From positions 432,306-496,305 of the forward strand of contig NZ_LMIA01000010.1 in assembly GCF_001428565.1 (NCBI RefSeq): DNA of 64,000 bases, in the 5' to 3' direction. The position numbers and the translations under genes are program-made. Shown here in pieces: positions 43,033-52,657 of this stretch. The number at the start of each line of letters is the position of its first letter. The stretch's first letter is position 1. Source of the stretch: Nocardioides sp. Root190. GTDB taxonomy: Bacteria > Actinomycetota > Actinomycetes > Propionibacteriales > Nocardioidaceae. The notes below the pieces were generated by a model that was not told the DNA's origin, did not search any database, and saw only the letters and a list, made by a program, of their open reading frames with translations.

Positions 43033-43950
43033 ATGTTGTCACTGCACCAGCTCACCTGCTTCCTCGCGACCTACGAGCACCGCTCGCTCACCCGGGCAGC
43101 CGAGGAGCTCGGCTACGCGCAGCCCTCGGTCTCCGAGCAGATCCGCAACCTGGAGAAGTCGCTCGGCGTCCCGCTCTTCCGCCGCGTCGGTCGCGGCGTC
43201 ATCCCCACCACGGCCGCCGACACCTTCCGTCCGCACGCCGAGAAGGTTCTGGCCGCCTCCGACGAGGCACAGCGAGCGGTCGCGAGCATCAAGTCGCTGG
43301 AGACCGGCACGATCAGGTTCGGGATGTTCGGCGTCGCACGCCTGTACGGCGGCGCCGGGCTCGTCGCCGACGTGCTCGAGCGCCACCCCGGGGTCCGCGT
43401 CGAGCTGGTCGGGCAGCACTCACGCGAGGTGCAGGAGAACCTGCGCCGTGGCCGGCTCGAGGTCGCGATGATCGCCGTCGCCGGCATCGAGAGCGAAGGC
43501 ATGTCGATCACGCCGATAGCGCGCGACGAGCTCGTCTACATCTCGGCCGATCCCTCCCGACTGACCTCGCCCGTCACCGCGAAGCAGCTCTCCGAAGCCA
43601 GGCTGGTGATGCCCGAGACCACCTGGCGCGACTCGGACTCCGCCCGGATCGTGCTGCGCCGCATGCTCCACGAAGCCGGCTACAACCCCACCACCCGGAT
43701 CGAGGTCGAGGACATCGAGACCGCAGTCGAGCTGGTCGGGCGCGGCCTGGCCGACACGGTGACCAACAAGGGCGCCGCCCTGCAGCTGCTCCCCCGGCTC
43801 GCGCCGAATGCCGGCTGGGTGTCCCTGCGCCCGCGGCTCTACGACACGATGGCGATCGTGCACCGCACGGGCGCCACCCTGTCGCCCGCCGCGCAGCTGA
43901 TGATCGAGCTCGCCACGCAGCGGATCCAGGCGATCCTCGAACCCGTCTGA
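43033..43950 (+). CDS. LysR-family transcription regulator
   Basis: 305 aa. The N-terminal helix-turn-helix is typical (LTCFLATYEHRSLTRAAEEL, PSVSEQIRNLEKSLGVPLF), followed by a periplasmic-binding-like effector domain. Upstream, TTCAATCCCTAGG and AATACCTATGAATG contain T-N11-A-like halves expected for autoregulation. Target and inducer unknown. No co-directional gene follows closely. Confidence 0.92.
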   Translation: MLSLHQLTCFLATYEHRSLTRAAEELGYAQPSVSEQIRNLEKSLGVPLFRRVGRGVIPTTAADTFRPHAEKVLAASDEAQRAVASIKSLETGTIRFGMFGVARLYGGAGLVADVLERHPGVRVELVGQHSREVQENLRRGRLEVAMIAVAGIESEGMSITPIARDELVYISADPSRLTSPVTAKQLSEARLVMPETTWRDSDSARIVLRRMLHEAGYNPTTRIEVEDIETAVELVGRGLADTVTNKGAALQLLPRLAPNAGWVSLRPRLYDTMAIVHRTGATLSPAAQLMIELATQRIQAILEPV

Positions 43951-43960
43951 GGGGACCGAC

Positions 43961-45511
43961 TCAGCAGTCGAGCCCGTCCTTCGGCACCGTGCCGTCGATC
44001 AGGTAGCCGTGGACCGCGTCGTCGACGCAGCTGTTGCCCTTGTTGTAGGCGGTGTGACCGTCGCCGTCGCGGCTGACCAGGACGCCGGACTCGAGCTGCT
44101 CGGCCATCGCCACGGCCTCTTCGTACGGCGTCGCGGGGTCGCGGGTCGTACCGAGCACCACGATCGGGGCGGCGCCCGAGCCGTCGATCTCGAGGTCGGG
44201 CTCGTCGGTCGAGGTGAACGGGATGCCGTGGCACGCCGTCAGTCCCCACGCGAAGACCCTGCCGAACGTCGGGGAGGCCTTCTCGAAGTCGGCGAACTGG
44301 GCGGGCACCTCGTCGGCGCTGATCGAGGTCGGGTCGTCCAGGCAGTTGATGACCGAGATCGCCTCGAGGCTGTTGTCGGTGTACTTGCCGCCCTCACGCG
44401 AGCCGTAGAAGTCCGAGAGCAGCAGCAGGGTGTCGCCGTTGCCGTCGAGCGCCTCCTTGAGACCGGAGTCGAGGTAGGTCCAGTTGTCCTCGCTGTAGAG
44501 CGGCGTGATCAGGCCGTAGAAGGCCAGTCCGACCGTGAGCTCGCGACCCTCGCCGTCGCTGGTCTTCAGCGGCGCCTTCTCGATCTCACCCAGCAGGTCC
44601 TTGATCGTCGTCAGCCCGGCGTCGACCGTGCCGCCGAGGAAGCAGTTGCCGCCGTCCACGCAGTCCTGGATGTAGGAGCGCAGGGCGGTCTCGAAGCCCT
44701 TGGCCTGGCTGAGCGAGCCGTTGCGGGTGTCCAGGGACGGGTCGATCGCGCCGTCGAGGACCAGGCGACCGGTCTTGTCGGGGTAGAGCTCGGCGTACGT
44801 CGCGCCGAGGCGGGTGCCGTAGGAGAAGCCGAGGTAGTCCAGCTCGTCCTCACCCAGGGCGGCCCGCAGCACGTCCATGTCGCGCGCCGCCTCGACGGTG
44901 CTGACGTGGGCGCCGACGTCGCCGGACTTGGCCTTGCAACCGGCCCAGAACTCCGTTGAGTTCTCCTCGCCCGTCTGGACCTCCTCCGGGGTGTCCGGGT
45001 CGGGGTCGGCCGCGATGTAGGCGTCGAGCTCGTCGTCGGTCAGGCAGTCGACCGGGGAGGAGTCACCGGTGCCGCGAGGATCGAAGCCGACGATGTCGTA
45101 GGCAGCGCGCAGCGGCTCCGCGAAGTAGCCCTCGGCCTGCTCGGCGAGGTAGGTGCCGCCGGCGCCGGGGCCGCCGGGGTTGACCACGAGCGAGCCGATC
45201 CGGTCACCGGTGGCCTTCGCCCGCTCGAGCGCGAGCTCGATCGTGCCGATGGACAAGTCCTCATAGCTGACCGGCACCTCGAGGGTCGAGCACTCGTTGG
45301 CGCCGCACTCGGACCAGCTGAGCTCCTGCTCGTAGAAGCTGTCGAGGTCCTCGGCACCGGGCTCGACGCCCTGGCTCGGAGCGTCGGTGTTGTCGGCCTT
45401 CTTCGGCTCGTCGTCGTCGCCACCGGTGAGCACGACCACCCCGATGCCGATCGCGCCAACGAGCACCAGGGCCCAGATCACGCTCACGGCGATGATCAGC
45501 TTCTTCTTCAC
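43961..45511 (-). CDS. Membrane-anchored alpha/beta hydrolase, tripeptidyl aminopeptidase type
   Basis: 516 aa. A single N-terminal transmembrane segment (about residues 5-29) is followed by an Asp/Glu-rich linker, so the enzyme acts outside the cell. NPGGPGAGG gives the oxyanion hole, Ser230 in GFSYGTR the nucleophile, Asp in TTRDPATPYE and His in DGHTAY complete the triad. Paired cysteines suggest disulfides. Related enzymes are the Streptomyces Tap/Slp peptidases and mycobacterial Hip1. Confidence 0.9.
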   Translation of the reverse strand: MKKKLIIAVSVIWALVLVGAIGIGVVVLTGGDDDEPKKADNTDAPSQGVEPGAEDLDSFYEQELSWSECGANECSTLEVPVSYEDLSIGTIELALERAKATGDRIGSLVVNPGGPGAGGTYLAEQAEGYFAEPLRAAYDIVGFDPRGTGDSSPVDCLTDDELDAYIAADPDPDTPEEVQTGEENSTEFWAGCKAKSGDVGAHVSTVEAARDMDVLRAALGEDELDYLGFSYGTRLGATYAELYPDKTGRLVLDGAIDPSLDTRNGSLSQAKGFETALRSYIQDCVDGGNCFLGGTVDAGLTTIKDLLGEIEKAPLKTSDGEGRELTVGLAFYGLITPLYSEDNWTYLDSGLKEALDGNGDTLLLLSDFYGSREGGKYTDNSLEAISVINCLDDPTSISADEVPAQFADFEKASPTFGRVFAWGLTACHGIPFTSTDEPDLEIDGSGAAPIVVLGTTRDPATPYEEAVAMAEQLESGVLVSRDGDGHTAYNKGNSCVDDAVHGYLIDGTVPKDGLDC

Positions 45512-45545
45512 GGGGTCGTCCTCTCCACGGTGGTGACGGTGATCC

Positions 45546-46697
45546 TCAACGCTGTGGTGCCTTCAGTGCCACCATCATCGACTCCAGGGCCAAGGCCACC
45601 GGCACGTTGAACTCCAGCATCTGTTCCCGCGCGGCGAAGATCCAACCAATCCGACGCAGGTTGAGCTCCGGCGTGGAGGTCTCGACGATCGACTCCACCT
45701 GGTCCCGGATGTCCTCGTTGACCAGGGCGCCGGGCGCTCCGCTGGCCACGGCGATGGCGTCGCGGTAGACCGACACCATGTCGGTCAGTCCGCGGTCGAC
45801 CACGTCGAGGTGGCGCCTCTTGGCTCGTGTGCGCTGCGCCTTCTCCAGGGCAGCGAGCGCGGGTCCGTACTCCCGCGGACGGCGGCCCCGCTCCACCACG
45901 CCGTACGCCGTGTCGAGGTCCGCCTTCTCCTGGGAGTCGAGCTCGGCGGTGATCGCATCGGCCTCGTCCTTGGCGGTGCTCGCCAGGCGGCTGGCGGCGT
46001 CCATGCAGCGGCCCAGGCTGGTCATCCGGGCCGGCATCGAGACGACCTCCTGACGACGCGTGCGCACTGCCTCGTCGAACGCCAGGGCGCGAGCCCGGCC
46101 GATGTGGCCCTGGCTCGCGCGCGCGGCGTACGTCGCCAGCGGCTCCTCGACACCGCGGGCGGCCAGGAATCCGGCGACCTCGACGGTGGTCGGGGTGGCC
46201 AGGGTGACCAGCCGGCAGCGGGAGCGGATCGTCGGCAGGACGTCCTCCACGGTCGGCGCGCAGAGCATCCACACGGTGCGGCCGTTGGGCTCCTCGATCG
46301 CCTTCAGCAGCGCGTTGCAGGCCTGGTCGGTCAGCCGGTCGGCGTCCTCGACCACCAGGATCTGCCACCGGTCGCCCATCGGGCTCAGCGAGGCGCTGCG
46401 CACCAGGCTGCGGACCTCGTCGACACCGATGGAGAGCTTCTGGGTGCGGATCACCGACACGTCGGCGTGGCTCCCCGCCAGGACCGTGTGACAGGCATGG
46501 CAACCCGAGGGGCACTCCGGCCCGGAACCGCGGTCGGGGCACTGCAGCGCCGCGGAGAACGCGATCGCCGCGTTGGACCGGCCGGACCCCGGCGGACCGG
46601 TGAACAGCCAGGCGTGGGTCATTCCCTGGCCCGCGGCCGCCCTCTGCAGCGCCTCCACCGTGGGGCGCTGCCCGACGAGGGTGTCCCAGACCGTCAT
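45546..46697 (-). CDS. holB: DNA polymerase III subunit delta'
   Basis: 383 aa clamp-loader subunit, starting MTVWDTLVGQ. The P-loop is GPPGSGRS (Arg for Lys), as usual for non-hydrolysing delta'. The zinc-binding region CPDRGSGPECPSGCHACH and NALLKAIEEP are diagnostic. The ATG overlaps the tmk stop (ATGA). tmk-holB coupling is common in Actinobacteria. Confidence 0.94.
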   Translation of the reverse strand: MTVWDTLVGQRPTVEALQRAAAGQGMTHAWLFTGPPGSGRSNAAIAFSAALQCPDRGSGPECPSGCHACHTVLAGSHADVSVIRTQKLSIGVDEVRSLVRSASLSPMGDRWQILVVEDADRLTDQACNALLKAIEEPNGRTVWMLCAPTVEDVLPTIRSRCRLVTLATPTTVEVAGFLAARGVEEPLATYAARASQGHIGRARALAFDEAVRTRRQEVVSMPARMTSLGRCMDAASRLASTAKDEADAITAELDSQEKADLDTAYGVVERGRRPREYGPALAALEKAQRTRAKRRHLDVVDRGLTDMVSVYRDAIAVASGAPGALVNEDIRDQVESIVETSTPELNLRRIGWIFAAREQMLEFNVPVALALESMMVALKAPQR

Positions 46698-47362
46698 CCG
46701 CGCGTCGCCTGCCCGAGCAGGGGCGCCACCCGCTCCGCGATCGCGGCGGCGATCTCCTCGATCGGGGCACGGGCGTCGAGGACGAGGTAGTGCTCGGGGT
46801 CGCGGGCGGCGAGCTCGAGGAACGAGGCACGCACGCGCTGGTGGAAGTCCAGGGACTCGCCCTCGATCCGGTCGCGTCCCTCGAACCGGGCCAGCCCCGC
46901 CGACGGCTCCAGGTCGAGCACCACGGTGAGGTGCGGGCGGAGGTCGCCGGTCGCCCACCGGGCCACCTCCTCCAGCTCACCGGCGTCGAGCGCGCGCCCG
47001 GCACCCTGGTAGGCGAGGGTCGAGTCGACGTACCGGTCGGTGATCACGACCTCGCCCCGGGCCAGCGCTGGCTGGACGAGCGTCTCGATGTGCTCGGACT
47101 TGTCGGCGAGGTAGAGCAGGAACTCCGTCTTGTGGGCCAGCTCGCCGGTCTCCGGGCTGAGCACGATCCGCCGCATCTCCTTGCCGACCGGGGTGTCGCC
47201 GGGCTCGAAGGTCAGCAGCGCGCGGTAGCCGTCGGCCTCGAGCCGATCGCGCAGGAGCCGGGACTGGGTCGACTTGCCACCGCCCTCGCCGCCCTCGAAG
47301 CAGATGAAGGCACCGGCGGGGGCGTACTGGCCGGGCCAGCGCTCGATCGGGGCGGAGGTCAC
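46694..47362 (-). CDS. tmk: Thymidylate kinase
   Basis: 222 aa. The P-loop is FEGGEGGGKSTQ (about 21-32), followed by the dTMP-binding DRYVDSTLAYQGAGR and a LID region GRDRIEGESLDFHQR. The GTG start overlaps the transporter stop (GTGA). It converts dTMP to dTDP for DNA synthesis. Confidence 0.94.
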   Translation of the reverse strand: MTSAPIERWPGQYAPAGAFICFEGGEGGGKSTQSRLLRDRLEADGYRALLTFEPGDTPVGKEMRRIVLSPETGELAHKTEFLLYLADKSEHIETLVQPALARGEVVITDRYVDSTLAYQGAGRALDAGELEEVARWATGDLRPHLTVVLDLEPSAGLARFEGRDRIEGESLDFHQRVRASFLELAARDPEHYLVLDARAPIEEIAAAIAERVAPLLGQATRG

Positions 47363-48456
47363 GGAAGTGAACCTACGAGACGGGCCCGAGGGTTGTCGCG
47401 CGCGGGTCGGGTTCGGCGGGCGGCACGGACCGCCCGGAGGGTGGCTGCGGCGACCACGGTCCATGCCGCGAGCAGCCCGACCAGCAGCACCGTGGCGAGT
47501 CCCGCGAACAGTCGCAGGTCGGTCGCGGTGGCCAGGGCCGTCGTCCCCGTCACCATGGTCCCGATCGGGAACGTGAAGGACCACCAGGTCGGCGCGAAGG
47601 GCAGACCGGCACGCAGCTGGCGGACGGTCAGGGCAGCCGCCAGCGCGAGCCACAGGAGCGCGAAGCCGCAGACCGGCAACGCGAAGACGAGGAAGACCGC
47701 CCGCAGCAGGTCGGGGTCCTGTCCGGGCAGCGCCACCGGCGCCGCCACAGTCAGGTGGTGGGCGGCGGTGATCGACTGGCCGAGCGGACCGAGCACGATC
47801 CACAGCGTCGGCACTGTGCGGGCCTCGCCGGCGCCGTGCCGGAGGACCCGCTGCCACACCGCCGGCAGGATCAGGAAGGTCGCGACCAGCGCGATCCCGA
47901 AGCCCGCGCAGAGCAGCACGAAGACCGTCGCCCGCGCCTCACCGGCGGGCAGGTGGCCGAGCAGGACGGTGCCCGTGGCGGCGCTCACCATCGGGGGTAC
48001 GACGGGCATCAGCCAGCCGCCGAAGGCGCTGTCGGCGCGGACGTCGTGGAGCGTGATGGCGCAGTACGGCACCACGAGCGCGGTCACCAGTCCGATCACG
48101 GTCCCCGCGACCCACAGCACGACCTCGATCGCCAGTGCTCCCCCACCGAGCCAGCGGCCACCGACCGCGCCCGTCGCTGCGCCGGCCGTCATCAGGCCCA
48201 TCGCCACGGCGCCGTACGAGTGTGCGAGGACGGGATCGTGCAGATGGCCGAGCAGCGGTCCGCCCGTACGACGGGCCGCCCGCCAGGCACGCCACCCCAC
48301 AAGCGCAACGACGGCGAGGAGCGCGAGGTCGAGCAGCCAGAACACCGTCGCCGCGGAAGCCGCACCGGGCAGCGTCACCGGCGGCGCCGACAGCGCGATC
48401 GCGACGATGCCGGTGCCCATGACGGCGGCGTACCAGTGGGGCCCGTAGCTGTTCAC
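47359..48456 (-). CDS. TDT/SLAC1-family transporter (TehA-like)
   Basis: Membrane protein with about ten hydrophobic segments, opening with GPHWYAAVMGTGIVAIAL, the usual start of this family. Members are anion channels or dicarboxylate/sulfite exporters. The GTG at 48456 has GGTGGG in front and gives a natural N-terminus; another GTG at 48483 adds nine residues. About 90 bp downstream of topA's stop. Confidence 0.85.
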   Translation of the reverse strand: MNSYGPHWYAAVMGTGIVAIALSAPPVTLPGAASAATVFWLLDLALLAVVALVGWRAWRAARRTGGPLLGHLHDPVLAHSYGAVAMGLMTAGAATGAVGGRWLGGGALAIEVVLWVAGTVIGLVTALVVPYCAITLHDVRADSAFGGWLMPVVPPMVSAATGTVLLGHLPAGEARATVFVLLCAGFGIALVATFLILPAVWQRVLRHGAGEARTVPTLWIVLGPLGQSITAAHHLTVAAPVALPGQDPDLLRAVFLVFALPVCGFALLWLALAAALTVRQLRAGLPFAPTWWSFTFPIGTMVTGTTALATATDLRLFAGLATVLLVGLLAAWTVVAAATLRAVRAARRTRPARDNPRARLVGSLP

Positions 48457-48547
48457 GTTCCCACCGTGCCGTGCCTGCGGCACTGGCGGAACGAGGTCCC
48501 GACTGGGTGCTCACAAGGTTTCCTTGGGAGCACCCGCGTCGGAGCGA

Positions 48548-51256
48548 TCAGGACTTCTTGGCGGCCTTCTTGGCCGGAGCCTTCTTGGCAGCCGTCTTCT
48601 TCGCGGCGGTCTTCTTGGCGGCGGCCTTCTTCGCGGGGGCCTTCTTCGCGCCCTTCTTGGCTGCCTTCTTCGCCGGACCCTTGGCGCGGCGCTCGGCGAG
48701 CAGCTCGGCGGCCCGCTCGAGGGTGACCGCCTCGACCGAGTCGTCCTTGCGGAGGGTGGCGTTGTACTCGCCGTCGGTGACGTACTCGCCGAACCGGCCG
48801 GCCTTCACCACGATCGGCTGGCCGGAGACCGGGTCGTTGCCGAGCTCCTTGAGCGGCGGGGCCGCAGCGGCGCGACCGCGCTGCTTGGGCTGGGCGTAGA
48901 TCTTCAGCGCCTCGTCGAGCGAGATCCCGAAGATCTGGTCCTCGCTGACGAGCGAGCGGGAGTCGGTGCCCTTCTTGAGGTACGGACCGTAGCGGCCGTT
49001 CTGGGCGGTGATCTCCTCGCCGTCCTCGCCGGCACCGACCACGCGGGGCAGCGAGATCAGCTTCATCGCGTCGTCCAGGGTGACCGTGTCGAGGGACATC
49101 GACTTGAACAGCGAGCCGGTGCGGGCCTTGGCGTTCTTCGGTGCGTCCTCGGGCAGGACCTCGGTGACGTAGGGGCCGAACCGGCCGTTCTTCGCCACGA
49201 CCTGCAGTCCGGTCTCCGGGTGCACGCCGAGGTCGATCTCCTCACCGGCCGGGTTGGCCAGCAGCTCGAGGGCCTTCTCGACGGTGAGCTCGTCGGGCGG
49301 CAGGTCGTCGGGCACGTTGGCGCGCACGCGCGTCCCGGCGCCGTCGTCGGGGCCCTCGAGGTAGGGGCCGTACTTGCCGACGCGCAGGTCGATGCCGTCC
49401 TCGGCCGTGCCGACCGGGAAGGTCGCCAGCTCCTTGGCGTCGATGTCGCCGAGCTCGGTGACCAGGCGCTGCAGACCGGCCAGCCGCTCGGAGCCGTAGT
49501 AGAACTCGGTCAGCTCGTTGACCCGACTCTTCTCGCCGCGGGCGATGTCGTCGAGGACGGTCTCCATGCTGGCGGTGAAGTCGTAGTCGATGAGCCGCGT
49601 GAAGTGCTCGGTCAGCAGGCGGACGACCGAGAACGCGATCCACGCCGGCACCAGGGCGGTGCCCTTCTTGTAGACGTAGCCGCGGTTGAGGATCGTCCCG
49701 ATGATCGACGCGTACGTCGACGGGCGGCCGATCTCGCGCTCCTCGAGCTCCTTGATCAGGGTGGCCTCGGTGTAGCGGGCCGGCGGCTTGGTCTCGTGAC
49801 CGTTCGCGGACAGCGAGGCCGCGGAGACCGCGTCGCCCTCCTGCAGGTTCGGGAGCCGGGTCTCCTGGTCGTCCTTGGTCGACGCCGAGTCGTCGGTGCC
49901 CTCGACGTAGGCCTTGAGGAACCCGTGGAAGGTGATCACGCGACCCGAGGCGGAGAACACGACGTCCTCACCGGAGGACGCGCGCCCACCGATGCGGATC
50001 GAGACGGACTGCCCGACGGCGTCCTTCATCTGGGAGGCGACCGTGCGCATCCAGATCAGCTCGTAGAGGCGGAACTGCTCGCCGGTCAGGCCGGTCTGCG
50101 CGGGGGTCCGGAACGACTCACCGGCCGGACGGATCGCCTCGTGGGCCTCCTGCGCGTTCTTGACCTTGCTGGCGTAGGTGCGCGGCTCGTCGGGGAGGTA
50201 CTCGCTGCCGTAGAGCTCGGCGACCTGCGTGCGCGCCGCGCCCACGGCGCTGCCCGACAGCGTGGTGCTGTCGGTTCGCATGTAGGTGATGAACCCGTTC
50301 TCGTAGAGCCGCTGGGCGACGCTCATCGTCACCGACGCGCTCATGCCGAGCTTGCGGCTCGCCTCCTGCTGGAGGGTGGTGGTGCGGAAGGGGGCGTACG
50401 GCGAGCGGCGGTACGGCTTCGACTCGACCGACCGGACGTCGTACGTGCTGTCGGAGAGGGCGGACACGAGTGCCTCGGCCCGCTGGCGGTCCAGGTGGAC
50501 GACCTCCGCCTTGCCCTTGAGCTGGCCGTCCTGGCCGAAGTTTGACCCGCTGGCGACGCGGGTGCCGTCGATCGAGTGGACCTTGGCGGGGAAGATCCGC
50601 TGGTCGTGCTTCGAGCCGGCGTCGAAGGTGCCCTCGAGGTCCCAGTAGGAGGCGACCTTGAAGGCCATCCGCTCCTTTTCCTTGTCGACCACGAGGCGGG
50701 TCGCCACGGACTGCACGCGGCCCGCGGACAGCCCGGACATGACCTTGCGCCACAGGACCGGCGAGACCTCGTAGCCGTAGAGGCGGTCCAGGATGCGTCG
50801 CGTCTCCTGGGCCTCGACGAGGTCCATGTCGAGCTCGCGCGGGTTGGCGGCGGCCTCCTGGATGGCGGCCTTGGTGATCTCGTGGAACACCATCCGCTTG
50901 ACCGGGATGTTCTTCGGCTTCAGCTCGTCGAGGAGGTGCCAGGCGATGGCCTCTCCCTCACGGTCCTCATCGGTGGCGAGGAAGAGCTCGTCGGCGTCCT
51001 TGAGCAGGCTCTTGAGCTTGGAGATGTGGGACTTCTTGTCCCGTGGAACGACGTAGTAGGGCTCGAAGCCGTTCTCGACGTCGATCGCCAGGCGACCCCA
51101 CGGCTTGTCCTTGATCTTCGCCGGGGTGTCGGCCGCGTTGTTCGGGAGGTCACGGATGTGGCCGATGGAGGACTCGACGACGAAGCCGTCGCCGAGGTAC
51201 CCGCCGATGGTGCGGGCCTTGGCCGGCGACTCGACGATCACCAACTTGTGTGCCAC
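48548..51256 (-). CDS. topA: DNA topoisomerase I
   Basis: 902 aa type IA enzyme. The Toprim domain has VIVESPAKARTI and TDEDREGEAIAW; the active Tyr325 is in GFITYMRTDST. Repeated GRFGPYVTEVLPED-like modules form the C-terminal domain, which lacks zinc fingers and ends in a Lys/Ala-rich tail of about 50 residues (AAKK repeats), as usual in Actinobacteria. The GTG at 51256 is preceded by GGAG; a start 5 codons earlier is less likely. Confidence 0.97.
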   Translation of the reverse strand: MAHKLVIVESPAKARTIGGYLGDGFVVESSIGHIRDLPNNAADTPAKIKDKPWGRLAIDVENGFEPYYVVPRDKKSHISKLKSLLKDADELFLATDEDREGEAIAWHLLDELKPKNIPVKRMVFHEITKAAIQEAAANPRELDMDLVEAQETRRILDRLYGYEVSPVLWRKVMSGLSAGRVQSVATRLVVDKEKERMAFKVASYWDLEGTFDAGSKHDQRIFPAKVHSIDGTRVASGSNFGQDGQLKGKAEVVHLDRQRAEALVSALSDSTYDVRSVESKPYRRSPYAPFRTTTLQQEASRKLGMSASVTMSVAQRLYENGFITYMRTDSTTLSGSAVGAARTQVAELYGSEYLPDEPRTYASKVKNAQEAHEAIRPAGESFRTPAQTGLTGEQFRLYELIWMRTVASQMKDAVGQSVSIRIGGRASSGEDVVFSASGRVITFHGFLKAYVEGTDDSASTKDDQETRLPNLQEGDAVSAASLSANGHETKPPARYTEATLIKELEEREIGRPSTYASIIGTILNRGYVYKKGTALVPAWIAFSVVRLLTEHFTRLIDYDFTASMETVLDDIARGEKSRVNELTEFYYGSERLAGLQRLVTELGDIDAKELATFPVGTAEDGIDLRVGKYGPYLEGPDDGAGTRVRANVPDDLPPDELTVEKALELLANPAGEEIDLGVHPETGLQVVAKNGRFGPYVTEVLPEDAPKNAKARTGSLFKSMSLDTVTLDDAMKLISLPRVVGAGEDGEEITAQNGRYGPYLKKGTDSRSLVSEDQIFGISLDEALKIYAQPKQRGRAAAAPPLKELGNDPVSGQPIVVKAGRFGEYVTDGEYNATLRKDDSVEAVTLERAAELLAERRAKGPAKKAAKKGAKKAPAKKAAAKKTAAKKTAAKKAPAKKAAKKS

Positions 51257-51372
51257 AGGGACCTTCTCCACTCAACGCTCTACGGGACGTCCTCGGGGAC
51301 GAACCGGTCTTACGGCCGATCACGGTAGCGCGTGCTGTCCAGTCCCGTTGTCCCCGGCGTCCAGACCGGGCT

Positions 51373-51439
51373 GCGGTAGTCCCGGGTCAAAAGCACCGCG
51401 ACACGCCGACGAGCGGTGCTTTTGACCCGGGACTACCGC
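51373..51439. terminator. Perfect 27-bp inverted repeat, terminator-like
   Basis: Two 27-nt arms (51373-51399 and 51413-51439) are exact complements with a 13-nt loop. The hairpin begins 7 bp past the stop of the DUF2510 gene and lies upstream of topA. It contains AAAAGCACC/GGTGCTTTT. It probably stops transcription in both directions. The rest of the 51257-51372 gap should contain the topA promoter, which I cannot place with confidence. Confidence 0.7.
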
Positions 51440-51445
51440 GAATCG

Positions 51446-52555
51446 TCAGCCGACCTTGATGGCGTCGATCTGGCTGTCGACGAGCGCGATGCTGGCCGGG
51501 TCACCGATCGTTGCCACACCCAGGAACAGGCCGTACGACGCCGGGTCGCCGGTGTCGACGACGACCACGGAGGTGACGTCACCCTCGGCGGTGACCTCGG
51601 GGTTGTCCACCCTGATCTCGGAGGTGATCCGGTAGGCGGGCTTGCCGTCGACCGTGATCTCCTCGCTGGCCAGGTCCTTGCGCTCCGAGAAGCCCTCATA
51701 GATCTGGTCGTTCGCGGTCAGGCACTTCATGATGACCTCGGCCGCGTCGGCGAGGTCGTCGAAGCCGTTGCTCTGCGGCAGGCCACCGACGGCGAACTCC
51801 GTGATCCAGCTGTCGTCCACCGGCTTGTAGGCCACCAGGATGGCGTCAGCGAAGCTGTGCGGCGCCGAGAACCGGACGTCGACCGTGTAGCCCGTGGGCA
51901 CCGGGATGGTGAGCCCGCCGCCGGCGATGGTCGTGGGGGACGCGCCCGGGTCCTTCGCCTCCGGGGAACCGCCGGTGCACTGGATCCCGGTGGGCTCGAC
52001 CGGGTTGGTGGGGACGTCGGTCGGGTCGTCGGTGCCGTCGGTGCCGTCGGTCGGGTCGCTGCCGTCGGTCGGCTCCGAGGTGGGATCGTCCGCCTTCTTG
52101 TCCCCGTCGTCGTCACCGGTCAGCGCGCGGACTCCGAAGAAGCCGCCGATGCCGATCAGGACGAGCACCAGGACACCGGCGATCACGATCCCGATCGTCT
52201 TGCCGTTGCCACCGCCGTTGCCGCCCTGCTGAGGGGTCGGGCTCCACGGCTGCGGCTGGCCGTACTGCTGACCCGGCTGCTGGCCGTACTGGCCGTACTG
52301 CTGGCCCGGCTGGCCCGGCTGCTGACCATAGGGCTGCTGCGGCTGCTGGGGGGTGGGTGGTACGGCGCCGTAGGCACCCGGCGGCACCTGCGTGGGCGCG
52401 CTCGGGGCGGGGCCCGGGTCCACCGGTCGCGCCTGCTCGGGAGCAGCGCCGGAGGGCGGCTGCGTGGTGGTCATCTGGCTCCACGACTGGCCGTCCCAGT
52501 ACCGGTAGGTGTCGGGAGCGCCAGCGGGGTCGGGGTACCAGCCTGCGTTCGTCAC
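51446..52555 (-). CDS. DUF2510 membrane-anchored protein with disordered linker
   Basis: 369 aa. The N-terminus AGWYPDPAGAPDTYRYWDGQ is a DUF2510 module. It is followed by a Pro/Gln/Gly-rich low-complexity region with QQPGQ and QYGQ repeats (about 60-110), a transmembrane helix (about 120-145), an Asp/Thr/Pro-rich linker and an extracytoplasmic domain of about 170 residues (IPVPTGYTVDVRFSAPHSF). Function unknown; a cell-envelope role is likely. Confidence 0.85.
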   Translation of the reverse strand: MTNAGWYPDPAGAPDTYRYWDGQSWSQMTTTQPPSGAAPEQARPVDPGPAPSAPTQVPPGAYGAVPPTPQQPQQPYGQQPGQPGQQYGQYGQQPGQQYGQPQPWSPTPQQGGNGGGNGKTIGIVIAGVLVLVLIGIGGFFGVRALTGDDDGDKKADDPTSEPTDGSDPTDGTDGTDDPTDVPTNPVEPTGIQCTGGSPEAKDPGASPTTIAGGGLTIPVPTGYTVDVRFSAPHSFADAILVAYKPVDDSWITEFAVGGLPQSNGFDDLADAAEVIMKCLTANDQIYEGFSERKDLASEEITVDGKPAYRITSEIRVDNPEVTAEGDVTSVVVVDTGDPASYGLFLGVATIGDPASIALVDSQIDAIKVG

Positions 52556-52657
52556 GGGCGCCAGTCTGCCTCACGGACCTGTGCCGGTGGGGTTCCGGCA
52601 CCGTGGCCGGGGGTCTCGAGACGGTCGCTGGACGACCTCCTCGACCGACGAGGGGCG

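Noticed and set aside
46694..47362. Possible start of tmk far upstream, giving a 387-residue protein
   Set aside because: The extension runs through the transporter gene in another frame; the GTGA overlap at 47362 gives the normal family length.
52201..52345. Short tandem repeats, considered as a CRISPR-like array
   Set aside because: They encode the QQPGQ/QYGQ low-complexity linker of the DUF2510 protein; units are short with no spacers.
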